IMG/VR virus record: IMGVR_UViG_3300038441_000168
Location: 1 to 56,220 of that record
DNA: 56,220 nucleotides
Strand: one strand, 5' to 3'
From: a virus
This document shows positions 21,404 to 28,458 of the stretch, piece after piece. The position numbers and the translations under genes are program-made. Within the stretch, counting starts at the first letter, position 1. Each line of letters begins with the position of its first letter. The notes under the pieces were generated by a model. That model made no database searches, had not been told where the DNA came from, and saw nothing but the letters and a program-made list of their open reading frames with translations.

Positions 21404-22064
21404 AGTACCCCCTCTCTTGAATCAGCTTTAGCATGTCTTCTCGGGTATGGGTGTTGTCGTACTGGTGACACAAAGCAAAGTTATTCTTGCTCATTGTTCC
21501 TCTACGACTTGGGTCGTGCCACAAACACCGAAGCGTCAATGGCACGGGACGGGAGTCCCCACCAAGGATATGAATACTTCTCCGGAAAGCAGCATCCTCT
21601 CCTCCCCAACCTTCAAATCGCTCATCATGCCCACCCGACTCCAGGTACAAGTCTCGACGGATGAGCATGATTCCAGTCTGAAAGGGCACGGTATATTGGG
21701 GATCGGTGTCTTCGGATTCCCATCTACGGGTAGACAGGATTCGATTCGTTGCTTCCGCATTGAAGTACTCTGTTCTGTCACCTACAGGGACCCATGAAGC
21801 GTCCCGGTCCTTCAACAACCGGAGAGCCACCTTCAGGGTGTCGTGGCCTGGGATGATGTCTGCCCCTACGGTCAGAAGGTAGGGCTGTGTGGACTTCTTG
21901 AAAGCGTCGTTGCAGGCCTTGGCAGTATTGAAGGGTCCATCCTCAGCATCTACACCTTCGCAGACCTCAACGCCTTGCTTCTCCCACTCAGACTTGCAGT
22001 ACTCCCAGACCCCGATACGTTGGGGATCTTTGGATCTCCAGGGAACAAGAACACTAACATCCAT
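21396..22064 (-). CDS. GT-A glycosyltransferase (GT2/GT7/GT27-like)
   Basis: About 222 residues from ATG 22064 with AAGGGGGA upstream. Val-Ser-Val-Leu-Val-Pro-Trp-Arg opens the GT-A fold, Val-Gly-Ala-Asp-Ile-Ile-Pro gives a D-x-D-like metal site, and Phe-Glu-Gly-Trp-Gly-Gly-Glu-Asp-Ala-Ala-Phe matches the galactosyl-type acceptor motif. Together with the GT4 at 1737 the phage has two sugar transferases. In the early block this one could modify DNA bases, host envelope or proteins; the acceptor is not visible. Confidence 0.82.
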   Translation of the reverse strand: MDVSVLVPWRSKDPQRIGVWEYCKSEWEKQGVEVCEGVDAEDGPFNTAKACNDAFKKSTQPYLLTVGADIIPGHDTLKVALRLLKDRDASWVPVGDRTEYFNAEATNRILSTRRWESEDTDPQYTVPFQTGIMLIRRDLYLESGGHDERFEGWGGEDAAFRRSIHILGGDSRPVPLTLRCLWHDPSRRGTMSKNNFALCHQYDNTHTREDMLKLIQERGYYV

Positions 22065-22128
22065 CCTGTTCCCCCTTCTCGTCCTCCTCTTCACAACCCC
22101 AAATGCAGTCATCATCGTCAGGACCCAT
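22054..22128 (-). CDS. 24-residue acidic microprotein
   Basis: Starts at a TAATG overlap and encodes 24 residues, 12 of them Asp or Glu, with three Cys (one at the end). It overlaps the start of the glycosyltransferase gene by 11 bases. Mostly a coupling peptide by position; function unknown. Confidence 0.42.
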   Translation of the reverse strand: MGPDDDDCIWGCEEEDEKGEQDGC

Positions 22129-22340
22129 TACAGCCTCCTCTGCTGCTCATGTAGGAATACGATGTAATCAGCCATGTCCTTGGAGATCATCTCAGCCACC
22201 ACGTACACACCGGGTTCGCGAAAATTGATTTCCGACAGGGGCTTATCAACGGTGGCTACCGCCCAACCCCCGATCAAATCATCCAGCACAACAAACCACT
22301 TGGATGTGAGCAGGGCTTCTGTGTGCTTGTTTTCTGTCAT
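22128..22340 (-). CDS. Hypothetical 70-residue protein
   Basis: From ATG 22340. Strands Trp-Phe-Val-Val-Leu-Asp-Asp and Val-Tyr-Val-Val-Ala-Glu-Met, then a helix and basic end. The Gly-Gly-Trp-Ala-Val-Ala phrase suggests a compact alpha/beta fold. Not recognised. Confidence 0.62.
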   Translation of the reverse strand: MTENKHTEALLTSKWFVVLDDLIGGWAVATVDKPLSEINFREPGVYVVAEMISKDMADYIVFLHEQQRRL

Positions 22341-22426
22341 CCAAAGATCACCACCAACGTGATGCACACAATGACCAGGCTGAAGAAACTAGCCGCAATG
22401 ATTGCCTTCTTGATTTCGTTATCCAT
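22337..22426 (-). CDS. One-helix membrane microprotein, 29 residues
   Basis: Met-Asp-Asn-Glu-Ile-Lys-Lys followed by one hydrophobic helix running to a final Phe-Gly. GGAGGAG lies just upstream and the stop overlaps the next ATG. A cytosolic charged start and a single membrane span suggest a regulator of a host membrane protein or superinfection exclusion, which is inference. Confidence 0.6.
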   Translation of the reverse strand: MDNEIKKAIIAASFFSLVIVCITLVVIFG

Positions 22427-22440
22427 GTTCTTCTCCTCCA

Positions 22441-22734
22441 TTAGGCTGCTACGCAAACGATCCGCATACGGTTCTTAAGACCCATTCGCTTGTGTCCGGT
22501 ATCGACAATGAATCCCTCCTGACGAAGCTCGTTACAACGCTTCCAGTAACACGTGTCAAGCATGCCAGTTGCCTGAGCAGCCTCATCATCAGTGAGTCCA
22601 CGATCACCAGCCTTGATATAGGCCTGATGGATAACCTCACGAATACTGGGTGCCTTCTCTGAGATACCCTTGTCGGCGAGGACAGTGGTCTCAATGCCAG
22701 GCTGGTGCCTGGTCCCCTCAAAGGTGTCGTTCAC
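22441..22734 (-). CDS. Winged-helix DNA-binding protein
   Basis: Ninety-seven residues from GTG 22734 with GAGGAG upstream. A helix-turn-helix with Gly-Leu-Thr-Asp-Asp-Glu-Ala-Ala-Gln-Ala-Thr and Tyr-Trp-Lys-Arg-Cys-Asn-Glu-Leu, then the wing Gly-Phe-Ile-Val-Asp-Thr-Gly. This is the layout of small winged-helix regulators of phages. It opens a run of genes after a hairpin-bearing gap and may regulate the early block. Confidence 0.75.
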   Translation of the reverse strand: MNDTFEGTRHQPGIETTVLADKGISEKAPSIREVIHQAYIKAGDRGLTDDEAAQATGMLDTCYWKRCNELRQEGFIVDTGHKRMGLKNRMRIVCVAA

Positions 22735-22797
22735 TTTATCTCCTCGTTGATTGTGGTGTGGGGTTTTGTTGCTCCTGTTTAACTGTCCCCACGTTCA

Positions 22798-22814
22798 ACG
22801 CAGTCTGTCTGCGT
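22798..22814 (-). other. Hairpin in 100-base gap
   Basis: ACGCAG pairs with CTGCGT around TCTGT. It stands between the 167-residue protein and the winged-helix gene, in a gap of about 100 bases. No T-tract, so probably not a full terminator. It may be a regulator or RNA-processing site. Confidence 0.45.
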
Positions 22815-22832
22815 CACCTGGTTACTACTTAA

Positions 22833-23336
22833 TTACCGCTTGGGCTTCCAGACTGGCTTGCAGTCGTCGTCCCCACCAGGGCAGAACCCAGCCTCCCAGG
22901 CCTTGCCATTCTTCACACCCGACTGGTGCTTACGAGGACCGTGCGAGCACGCCCCAACCCATGCAGGCGTCTCAGAAGTGCCCGTGTTGGCCCCTGAGTT
23001 GGACGCAGCCGCCTTGGGAGAATCAGACGGACCAGACAGGTCAGAGAAGGTCTTACCCAGCTCTGCGGCAGCAGTGACCACATCCGTCAGGTCGGCCCAG
23101 TGCTCCTTGATCTGAGCCTTGAGGTCTGGAATCGAGTTGCCTCGAACCGAAACAGACGAACCGTCGTACCCCTTGCCCTTGATAATCATGGTTGCGTGGT
23201 TAGCATCCTGGGTCTTCAGGGTCACGTCGTAACCGCCGATCTCAGTCTGAGCCTCATCTCCGCCAGGCATGGTGTCCTGACCAGGCTCATCGATCTCGTC
23301 GTCAAACGGGGACTTCTTGGTAGTGCGTGCAGCCAT
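22833..23336 (-). CDS. Probable ssDNA-binding-type protein with zinc finger
   Basis: A 167-residue protein. Acidic low-complexity start, a beta domain with Met-Ile-Ile-Lys-Gly-Lys-Gly, a helix, a long Ser/Ala/Gly linker, then Cys-Ser-His-Gly-Pro-Arg-Lys with Trp-Glu-Ala-Gly-Phe-Cys-Pro and Cys-Lys-Pro-Val-Trp. This C-terminal CH...C...C module occurs in phage single-strand-binding and replication proteins as I recall them. The gene neighbours the DNA replication set. No canonical SSB is seen elsewhere. Confidence 0.62.
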   Translation of the reverse strand: MAARTTKKSPFDDEIDEPGQDTMPGGDEAQTEIGGYDVTLKTQDANHATMIIKGKGYDGSSVSVRGNSIPDLKAQIKEHWADLTDVVTAAAELGKTFSDLSGPSDSPKAAASNSGANTGTSETPAWVGACSHGPRKHQSGVKNGKAWEAGFCPGGDDDCKPVWKPKR

Positions 23337-23384
23337 GTTCTTTACCTTTTCCTTTTTATGTGTGCCCGTGCATTGAGCCGGGTG

Positions 23385-23561
23385 TTAGTTACAGGCGTAG
23401 CCGGGGGTATGGGCACCCCCACAGAACATCTCCAGATCGTCCTGACACCAGTTCTGGAGAACAGCAGGTCGTTCCTCCAACGAGATGTCGGGGAATACCC
23501 AGGATCGATACATGGTTCCACGAGCCAGGCCATTGAATTGTCCGTCAAAGAGGTTGTTCAT
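23385..23561 (-). CDS. Hypothetical 58-residue protein
   Basis: Starts inside the end of the sigma-like gene and encodes Phe-Asp-Gly-Gln-Phe-Asn-Gly, Tyr-Arg-Ser-Trp-Val-Phe-Pro-Asp-Ile-Ser, then three Cys near the C terminus. Complete and overlapping in phase with the operon style. Unknown function. Confidence 0.55.
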   Translation of the reverse strand: MNNLFDGQFNGLARGTMYRSWVFPDISLEERPAVLQNWCQDDLEMFCGGAHTPGYACN

Positions 23562-24139
23562 TCCCAGCTCCCGGTGATTGCCACAGAGGTGGAGTTGGAC
23601 AACACCCGTCGTGCACCAGGGCCACTATGGTATGTGAACTCCCTGACGTTGTGGATCTGGTTCATAATCAGGGTTAGCTTGACCAAAGCACGAGAGATCC
23701 TCTTGAATTGAGCATCGGTCATGGACTTGTCATGAACATAGTTGTCGATCAACACTTCGAAGTACGAGGGATTGACATCCTTCAATTCCAGAAGTGCCAG
23801 CATCAGATCGGTTCGTTCGGTGGCTGTGCCCATATCGTCTTTGACCAGCATGCCACCGGACAGCATTGCCTTGACTTCATCCTTGCCATAAACGTACTGG
23901 CCTGAATACTGTTCGTATCCGTGGATCTCAGCAACTGCTACCTGACTGCCGATCTTCCTGAGCTTCTTGTCTACCGTGTCCCATTCATCTTGAAGAATCA
24001 GCTCCAACTGATTGGGTCGCTCGAAAAGGTGAACCCAGATGTCCTGTCTGATGTCCTCCCAGTCCAGGTCATCCCACTTGTAGGAGGTGGACTTAGCCAC
24101 CTTGTCTACCTTCAGGTAAAACTCTTCACTGATATCCAC
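23558..24139 (-). CDS. Sigma-factor-like protein
   Basis: A 193-residue protein. Residues about 20-45 (Trp-Asp-Asp-Leu-Asp-Trp-Glu-Asp-Ile-Arg-Gln-Asp-Ile-Trp) fit the sigma region 2 helix, and residues about 110-165 form a second helical part with a possible helix-turn-helix (Met-Thr-Asp-Ala-Gln-Phe-Lys-Arg). The two-part layout fits ECF-like sigma factors in several actinophages. It could redirect host RNA polymerase to phage promoters, perhaps those with the GTTGTAACC box. Confidence 0.6.
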   Translation of the reverse strand: MDISEEFYLKVDKVAKSTSYKWDDLDWEDIRQDIWVHLFERPNQLELILQDEWDTVDKKLRKIGSQVAVAEIHGYEQYSGQYVYGKDEVKAMLSGGMLVKDDMGTATERTDLMLALLELKDVNPSYFEVLIDNYVHDKSMTDAQFKRISRALVKLTLIMNQIHNVREFTYHSGPGARRVLSNSTSVAITGSWE

Positions 24140-24864
24140 TACTTCACCTCCACCCTGAACTCTGCCCTTGAACTATTGAGCCACCTACCACAATCGTTGC
24201 ACCTATATCGCTGGTACTTACCGATCTGGGTGTAGTGGAAGCCCCGCTTCTGAAGGTTCACAGAACCACATCGACAAGAGAACTCGATCTCGTCATACAA
24301 ACCCTTGTGAGGCATATTCATGATCCATGGTTCGATCCTCTTAAAGACCTTCTCCGTGAGCCGAACATCTTCACAGTTGTACTGCCGCATCTTGTCCCAG
24401 GCGTCGATGTCACCATTCATGCAGTCAATCCAGAGCTGGAACCCAGCATGCTTCATTTTCTGACCAATCTTCAGTTGATCGCTGAAGTGGTCCAGCTTCG
24501 TAGAACCAAACCGGAACTTGCTCTTGTTCACCTTGTAGAGATCAACCGACTGGTAGGGAGCCGGAGGAGGGAGTTCCTGTAGGAGAAACTCTCGGTTCAT
24601 GTGCTTGTTGTCGAATGAATCCCCGTTGTAGGTGACCAGAACATCAGCCTCACTGACCAACTCATAGGCTGCCTTGACTGAGTTGGAGTGACCATCATGA
24701 AAGTCAGAGAAGAACATCACTCCGTCTTCGTCGTACCACTTAGCAGCAAAACAAATCATCCGGGTCCACTCTTCCATCTGCTGAAGAGAAAAGTTCTGGT
24801 TGAACAACCCGAAGTGAAATCCCCTGTGGGGGGAGGTCTCGATATCAAGCGTGAGAATCTTCAT
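24139..24864 (-). CDS. DEDD exonuclease with C-terminal zinc ribbon
   Basis: About 241 residues from ATG 24864. Thr-Leu-Asp-Ile-Glu-Thr-Ser (exo I), Thr-Tyr-Asn-Gly-Asp-Ser-Phe-Asp (exo II) and Tyr-Asn-Cys-Glu-Asp-Val (exo III) define a 3'-5' exonuclease of the RNase H fold. The last 55 residues hold Cys-Arg-Cys-Gly and Cys-Asn-Asp-Cys-Gly, a zinc ribbon that could recognise nucleic acid. It is separate from the polymerase's own proofreading domain. Substrate unknown. Confidence 0.85.
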   Translation of the reverse strand: MKILTLDIETSPHRGFHFGLFNQNFSLQQMEEWTRMICFAAKWYDEDGVMFFSDFHDGHSNSVKAAYELVSEADVLVTYNGDSFDNKHMNREFLLQELPPPAPYQSVDLYKVNKSKFRFGSTKLDHFSDQLKIGQKMKHAGFQLWIDCMNGDIDAWDKMRQYNCEDVRLTEKVFKRIEPWIMNMPHKGLYDEIEFSCRCGSVNLQKRGFHYTQIGKYQRYRCNDCGRWLNSSRAEFRVEVK

Positions 24865-25366
24865 CGTCCTCCTCCACACAATCGTCAGCGGACATGATTG
24901 CATTGAACAGCCGGATCATTCGAATCCGGATCATGACCAGGTAATTGAACAGGTCCAAGAGTTCCTGATCGGTCTCGTTAAACAGCTGAGGTAGCGTGTA
25001 CCCTTCGAACCGCTGATACCCGTCCATGGAGTACTGGTCATTGCCAGTGCCCCGGATACGGGAGGCGGCGTCTACTGCGAAGTCGGTTACATATCCAGCA
25101 AGATCCTCGGTGCTGAGCCCAAAGGGCTTGACCACCTTCTCAAGCTCCGTGGTTCCGACAGGATCTCCATCATCGTCCAGTTCAGTCACCGTAATAGAGG
25201 CGACCTCCTTGAGATTAAACAAGGGTTCAACCTCGTCGGGAGAATAACCGAACTCGATACCACCAATCTCAACTACGTACAGGCCGAACTCCATTCGATC
25301 GACAATGCCGACCTTGTTGAGTTTGGCACCAGTCTTAATCAGGACGGGACGTCCGACCAGACTCAT
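24845..25366 (-). CDS. Hypothetical protein with N-terminal SH3-like and helical C-terminal part
   Basis: About 173 residues from ATG 25366 with GGAGATG upstream. Residues 1-50 are a small beta fold (Leu-Val-Gly-Arg-Pro-Val-Leu-Ile-Lys). The C-terminal 60 residues form acidic helices with Glu-Thr-Asp-Gln-Glu-Leu-Leu-Asp-Leu-Phe-Asn-Tyr, reminiscent of MazG-like nucleotide hydrolase helices. I am unsure of that link. It lies between primase and exonuclease. Confidence 0.55.
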   Translation of the reverse strand: MSLVGRPVLIKTGAKLNKVGIVDRMEFGLYVVEIGGIEFGYSPDEVEPLFNLKEVASITVTELDDDGDPVGTTELEKVVKPFGLSTEDLAGYVTDFAVDAASRIRGTGNDQYSMDGYQRFEGYTLPQLFNETDQELLDLFNYLVMIRIRMIRLFNAIMSADDCVEEDDEDSHA

Positions 25367-26052
25367 GGCATCTCCTTCCCAATTGCTTTCCACAGAGCTT
25401 GTGCCCCGTGCTGAACATACGTGGCATTCACATCACCACCAGGCATGGGGATGATCTTAAACTGCGTTCGCCGCAGGTACTTGTCTTGTCCTAGTTTCTC
25501 CGCGAAGGCCATACCCTGACCCTTGGCATCGTCTGTGTCCGCACAGAAGTACACCGTCGCATACCCAGGAAAGATTCTCCCGAAGTGAGACATCCACGAC
25601 TCTGTTCCTGGCAGGCCTACCGCATCGAGTCCGACCACTTCCCAGGTAGCAGCATCCAATTCACCTTCACAGATGATGATCTCATCATGGGATCGGATTA
25701 TTGCATTGGTGTTGTAGATATGGGTACCACCACCAGTCTGCCCGATGTACTTACCCGCTTTGGGGTGAACATCCTTGCAATCGTGGTCCTCGATACACCG
25801 GAACTTGATGTTGATAACCGAGATGCCCCCAGAAGGGGCAGGACGGAGGTAGGGGATTGCTAGTCGACCCCTGAGGTATTCATGACCGGGCAGTGGATCA
25901 GCAACATATCCAAACCCGAGGGCATCAGCCCTCTCCCCAACGAGTCCTCTGTTTGCTAGGTACTCTTCGGCCGGACTTCCGTCCAGCGCCAGGTTGTATC
26001 GGCGTGAAGCTTCTACCAGAAACTTCTTCTGCGTATCTGATAGCTTCTGCAA
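25363..26052 (-). CDS. Primase, TOPRIM catalytic part
   Basis: A 229-residue protein. TTG 26052 is strongly supported by AAAGGAG seven bases upstream. The N-terminal Tyr-Leu-Ala-Asn-Arg-Gly-Leu and Gly-Phe-Gly-Tyr-Val-Ala match the DnaG core; Ile-Ile-Ile-Cys-Glu-Gly-Glu-Leu-Asp-Ala is the TOPRIM Glu motif and Ala-Asp-Thr-Asp-Asp-Ala the DxD motif. It should make RNA primers with the zinc-finger part encoded just upstream, which overlaps by 128 bases in another frame. Confidence 0.88.
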   Translation of the reverse strand: MQKLSDTQKKFLVEASRRYNLALDGSPAEEYLANRGLVGERADALGFGYVADPLPGHEYLRGRLAIPYLRPAPSGGISVINIKFRCIEDHDCKDVHPKAGKYIGQTGGGTHIYNTNAIIRSHDEIIICEGELDAATWEVVGLDAVGLPGTESWMSHFGRIFPGYATVYFCADTDDAKGQGMAFAEKLGQDKYLRRTQFKIIPMPGGDVNATYVQHGAQALWKAIGKEMP

Positions 26053-26302
26053 ATGTCAGCTCCTTTTCTAGGTACTCCCTGTGGTAATACTGGATGAGCT
26101 TGATAGCATCTCCACGCACCTCACAGGAGCTACAAACAAATGCTTGTTCTCTGTAGTTAACCCGACTGGAAGGCCTTGTCTCATCATGCCAAGGACACAG
26201 ACATACATTCCAGGCTTTGCGATGAGGCGGTGCCTCCCAATCGGGAAACCACAGGGTGAACAGGCGGTAGATCAGGGAGTTAGCTTCTCCCTCAGTTCCC
26301 AT
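25925..26302 (-). CDS. Primase, CHC2 zinc-binding part
   Basis: A 125-residue protein carrying Cys-Leu-Cys-Pro-Trp-His-Asp-Glu then Cys-Ser-Ser-Cys-Glu-Val-Arg-Gly-Asp-Ala, the CHC2 zinc finger that starts DnaG-type primases and helps choose the template start. The tail is Arg/Gly/Ser-rich and overlaps the catalytic gene by 128 bases. The two halves must meet as separate chains. Confidence 0.88.
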   Translation of the reverse strand: MGTEGEANSLIYRLFTLWFPDWEAPPHRKAWNVCLCPWHDETRPSSRVNYREQAFVCSSCEVRGDAIKLIQYYHREYLEKELTFAEAIRYAEEVSGRSFTPIQPGAGRKSGRRVPSKQRTRWGEG

Positions 26303-26481
26303 TCGAACTCCTCGAAGTCGAGGCCATTGACGTCTTCCAGGGTAGCCCTCAGGATCGTGACACCCCTGGAGGAATAAAGAGTTACCTTGGTGGTAAACCC
26401 CAGGTAAGGGCCATCAACCTCCCATGGAAAAAACTCACCAAGCTGCTCAATGATGTCTTCGCGAACCACTGCATTGTCCAT
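26272..26481 (-). CDS. Hypothetical 69-residue protein
   Basis: Alpha/beta with Leu-Gly-Glu-Phe-Phe-Pro-Trp-Glu, then strand Thr-Thr-Lys-Val-Thr-Leu-Tyr-Ser and an acidic helix. The gene is preceded by the 14-base GTTGTAACC box at 26496-26509 and so may start a leftward transcript for the primase and polymerase genes. Not recognised. Confidence 0.65.
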   Translation of the reverse strand: MDNAVVREDIIEQLGEFFPWEVDGPYLGFTTKVTLYSSRGVTILRATLEDVNGLDFEEFEWELREKLTP

Positions 26482-26495
26482 CGTGACTCCCTGGT

Positions 26496-26509
26496 TTGTG
26501 GTTACAACT
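26496..26509 (-). promoter_or_regulatory. Conserved AGTTGTAACCACAA box
   Basis: The leftward strand reads AGTTGTAACCACAA, 14 of 14 bases identical to a copy at 45439-45452 in the control region and close to a second copy at 45647-45660. It lies in a short gap before the gene at 26272, with GTTGT/ACAAC dyad symmetry in the upper-strand copy. This placement fits an operator or an atypical promoter element; which one is unknown. Confidence 0.5.
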
Positions 26510-26515
26510 TAAGTA

Positions 26516-26968
26516 CTAGGCCCAGCCGAGATCTTCAACCCGCTTGCGAACTTCGAAAGCCTCATCCTCAGAAAGGTATCGCTCTTCCAGCTTCTGCGCG
26601 ATCTCCTTGAAGGTCAGACCGTAGGTGTCGTTAGCCTCATCTGCCGGGATGGTGCTGATGTGACCATCCTCATCCTGATCCTCGTAAAGGTCAACCGTCT
26701 CATTCCAGTAATCCTCTTCGTCCTTACCCAGAACACGAGCAATTACCTCACTGTTTGGCATACCCTCACGGCCCTCGTACATGAGAACAAAGGTGCCATC
26801 ATCCAGGGAAGATTCACTCGGCTCAATGCCATCCACTTCACAGAGCACACCAAGGCAGCAGTTCGACTGCACACCTTCCGCATTCTTCCGGCCCAGCAAA
26901 CCCTGAGTCTGCTTACGCTCGGGGTTGTGAAGCTCAACGATCCAGTTCTTCATCAGCTGCGTTGCCAT
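26516..26968 (-). CDS. CCLGVL-family phage protein, copy 1
   Basis: About 150 residues from ATG 26968. It has Asn-Trp-Ile-Val-Glu-Leu and a Gln-x-x-Gly-x-Leu segment, then Ser-Asn-Cys-Cys-Leu-Gly-Val-Leu-Cys-Glu, the mark of a widespread phage family of unknown role. The C-terminal half is an acidic helix-rich module (Phe-Lys-Glu-Ile-Ala-Gln-Lys-Leu-Glu-Glu). Two more copies occur at 31269 and 38104. Confidence 0.72.
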   Translation of the reverse strand: MATQLMKNWIVELHNPERKQTQGLLGRKNAEGVQSNCCLGVLCEVDGIEPSESSLDDGTFVLMYEGREGMPNSEVIARVLGKDEEDYWNETVDLYEDQDEDGHISTIPADEANDTYGLTFKEIAQKLEERYLSEDEAFEVRKRVEDLGWA

Positions 26969-26969
26969 G

Positions 26970-27320
26970 TCAGTCCTCCAACAGATTGATCGGGCCTTCG
27001 GAAATCCATACGGTGATGCTCTTACCCTCGTACCTGGAAAGAATCTCCAGTAGATCGTGACCGCCAACCTTCAGCACATCAGGATCCATCGGGGTGTATT
27101 CCGAATAACCCCAACCCGTGTCCACGAAGAGGTCACCATCAAAGGTTTCATCGGCAATGCCAACAGTCACCAAGCCGGTGAACTTAGCCTCATCGATAGC
27201 ATCAACAACATCTACGCCACCAATGTGTACAGCCCCATTCAGGTCATCATCGGTGTCACCGTAAGAGACCCGGCAGTAATCACCATTCTGAACCAGACCT
27301 TCAAAACGCAATGCCTTCAT
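26970..27320 (-). CDS. Hypothetical 116-residue protein
   Basis: Beta-rich: Phe-Glu-Gly-Leu-Val-Gln-Asn-Gly-Asp-Tyr-Cys-Arg-Val, then Thr-Gly-Leu-Val-Thr-Val and a C-terminal Thr-Val-Trp-Ile-Ser-Glu-Gly. One base separates it from the CCLGVL gene. Small, compact, and not recognised. Confidence 0.65.
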   Translation of the reverse strand: MKALRFEGLVQNGDYCRVSYGDTDDDLNGAVHIGGVDVVDAIDEAKFTGLVTVGIADETFDGDLFVDTGWGYSEYTPMDPDVLKVGGHDLLEILSRYEGKSITVWISEGPINLLED

Positions 27321-27328
27321 TGTTCTCC

Positions 27329-27565
27329 TCAGTATTCGCTGAACTTGTCGGCAAGGTCATTCAGTGCACGCTTGATCGCGAGACCCCAACCAATTTCGGG
27401 GTCGTACTCATCTTCGGGGTTACGCTTGGCAACACCCACACCCTCGATCAGTGTGCCTGCGTCATCGTAAGACGCAACGTTGGCAACGGTGAACATCTTG
27501 GTGGGGTCAACAAAGACAACAACATCAAGGTTGACATTGAAGTCGTCTCGTACAGACTTTTGCAT
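27329..27565 (-). CDS. Hypothetical small DUF1876-like protein
   Basis: Seventy-eight residues: Asp-Val-Val-Val-Phe-Val-Asp-Pro, Gly-Val-Gly-Val-Ala-Lys-Arg-Asn-Pro, then a final helix Ala-Ile-Lys-Arg-Ala-Leu-Asn-Asp-Leu. The strand-turn-helix order resembles actinobacterial DUF1876 proteins, but I hold that loosely. Function unknown. Confidence 0.55.
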   Translation of the reverse strand: MQKSVRDDFNVNLDVVVFVDPTKMFTVANVASYDDAGTLIEGVGVAKRNPEDEYDPEIGWGLAIKRALNDLADKFSEY

Positions 27566-27578
27566 GGGTTCTCCTCTG

Positions 27579-27824
27579 TTATCGCTTGGTAGCGACAGGC
27601 TTCTTAGTTTGAGTGGCAGGGTTGGTGCGCCTCTGCTGAGGCTGAGGGATCACCTGAGGTGATGGGGTTACTGTCTTGGTCTTTGTCTTGGTGCCATCAA
27701 AATCTAGGTCTAGCTCAACTGCGGGTGGAACCGGACCCTGATTAGAAGGGACTCTCGTCGTATCGCAACCGGTGAGCACAAACACACCGACCACGAAGGC
27801 CACAGTTACGACAAATCGCTTCAC
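27579..27824 (-). CDS. Lipoprotein
   Basis: Eighty-one residues from GTG 27824 with GGAGCGA upstream. A signal helix (Phe-Val-Val-Thr-Val-Ala-Phe-Val-Val-Gly-Val) runs into Leu-Thr-Gly-Cys, a lipobox. The rest is Thr/Pro/Lys/Gln-rich and unstructured. It should be lipid-anchored outside the membrane. One of three lipoproteins here; such proteins often block superinfection. Its first 83 bases overlap the end of the endonuclease VII gene. Confidence 0.7.
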   Translation of the reverse strand: MKRFVVTVAFVVGVFVLTGCDTTRVPSNQGPVPPAVELDLDFDGTKTKTKTVTPSPQVIPQPQQRRTNPATQTKKPVATKR

Positions 27825-28275
27825 TGTTTCGCTCCAAGTATTCTCGTAGGTAATCAATGGCATTGATGAGGATCTGAATGCTATCCCCAATCCTACCGAG
27901 GAATACATTGCAGATTGTACAAAGAAACCCACGAACACATTTACCACAGGACGTCTTACCAGAGCAACAGCCATGGTCGTGGTCTACCGCTCTGCCCTTG
28001 CGCTTCCGACAGATCCAGCACATGCCGCTGTATCGCTCTGTAAGGGCTTGGTACTCCTCTGGGGTAAGATTGTACTGCTTACCTACGTACGTCAGTCTCC
28101 GTCGATCCGAGGCCCCTCTACGGGCCTTCCTGTGACACGTTGCGCACCTTGGGCCAGGGTGGGGGAGCTTTCTTGATGTGCTGCCACAACTTTTGCAGGC
28201 TCGGATCGTTGTGGAAGGCGTCGAGGATGCGCTTGGCGTCTTCAGGACTGAGGCTTTCTTGCTTCGAGATGCCAC
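27742..28275 (-). CDS. Endonuclease VII-type HNH nuclease
   Basis: A 177-residue protein from GTG 28275. Cys-Lys-Ser-Cys-Gly, Pro-Gly-Pro-Arg-Cys-Ala-Thr-Cys and Cys-Trp-Ile-Cys lead to Ala-Val-Asp-His-Asp-His, then Cys-Val-Arg-Gly-Phe-Leu-Cys and Cys-Asn, the recombination endonuclease VII core. It cuts branched DNA, needed to clear junctions before packaging. Its first 50 codons overlap another reading frame and its end overlaps a lipoprotein gene. Confidence 0.85.
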   Translation of the reverse strand: MASRSKKASVLKTPSASSTPSTTIRACKSCGSTSRKLPHPGPRCATCHRKARRGASDRRRLTYVGKQYNLTPEEYQALTERYSGMCWICRKRKGRAVDHDHGCCSGKTSCGKCVRGFLCTICNVFLGRIGDSIQILINAIDYLREYLERNSEAICRNCGLRGRCVCAHRLRYDESPF

Positions 28276-28279
28276 CCAA
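28118..28279 (-). CDS. Overlapping-frame 53-residue protein
   Basis: TTG 28279 has AAGGGAG at good spacing. It encodes Ser-Pro-Glu-Asp-Ala-Lys-Arg-Ile-Leu-Asp-Ala-Phe, a helix, then a Lys-Lys-Ala-Pro-Pro-Pro-Trp-Pro-Lys basic segment. The frame lies entirely inside the first 158 bases of the endonuclease VII gene. The helix looks protein-like, so both frames may be used, but the endonuclease could also start further in. Confidence 0.45.
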   Translation of the reverse strand: MGGISKQESLSPEDAKRILDAFHNDPSLQKLWQHIKKAPPPWPKVRNVSQEGP

Positions 28280-28371
28280 TTTTTCTCCCTTGGAAAATCG
28301 AAAATAAAAGAAAACCAAAACCCGACCCAAAATTTCTGACAGATTCAGGAACTCTGGGTCAGGCTTGGTTA

Positions 28372-28458
28372 CTAATCCAGTTCAAACCCTGAATCGTCTC
28401 CAGGGTAATCGGTGTACTCGTCTTCGAGTTCGGGTTGCCAGTCCTGTGGATCGGTCAC
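28372..28458 (-). CDS. 28-residue acidic microprotein
   Basis: GTG start overlapping the previous TGA (GTGA). Asp/Glu/Tyr-rich throughout. A 90-base A/T-rich gap follows it before the next gene, possibly a promoter. Function unknown. Confidence 0.48.
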   Translation of the reverse strand: MTDPQDWQPELEDEYTDYPGDDSGFELD

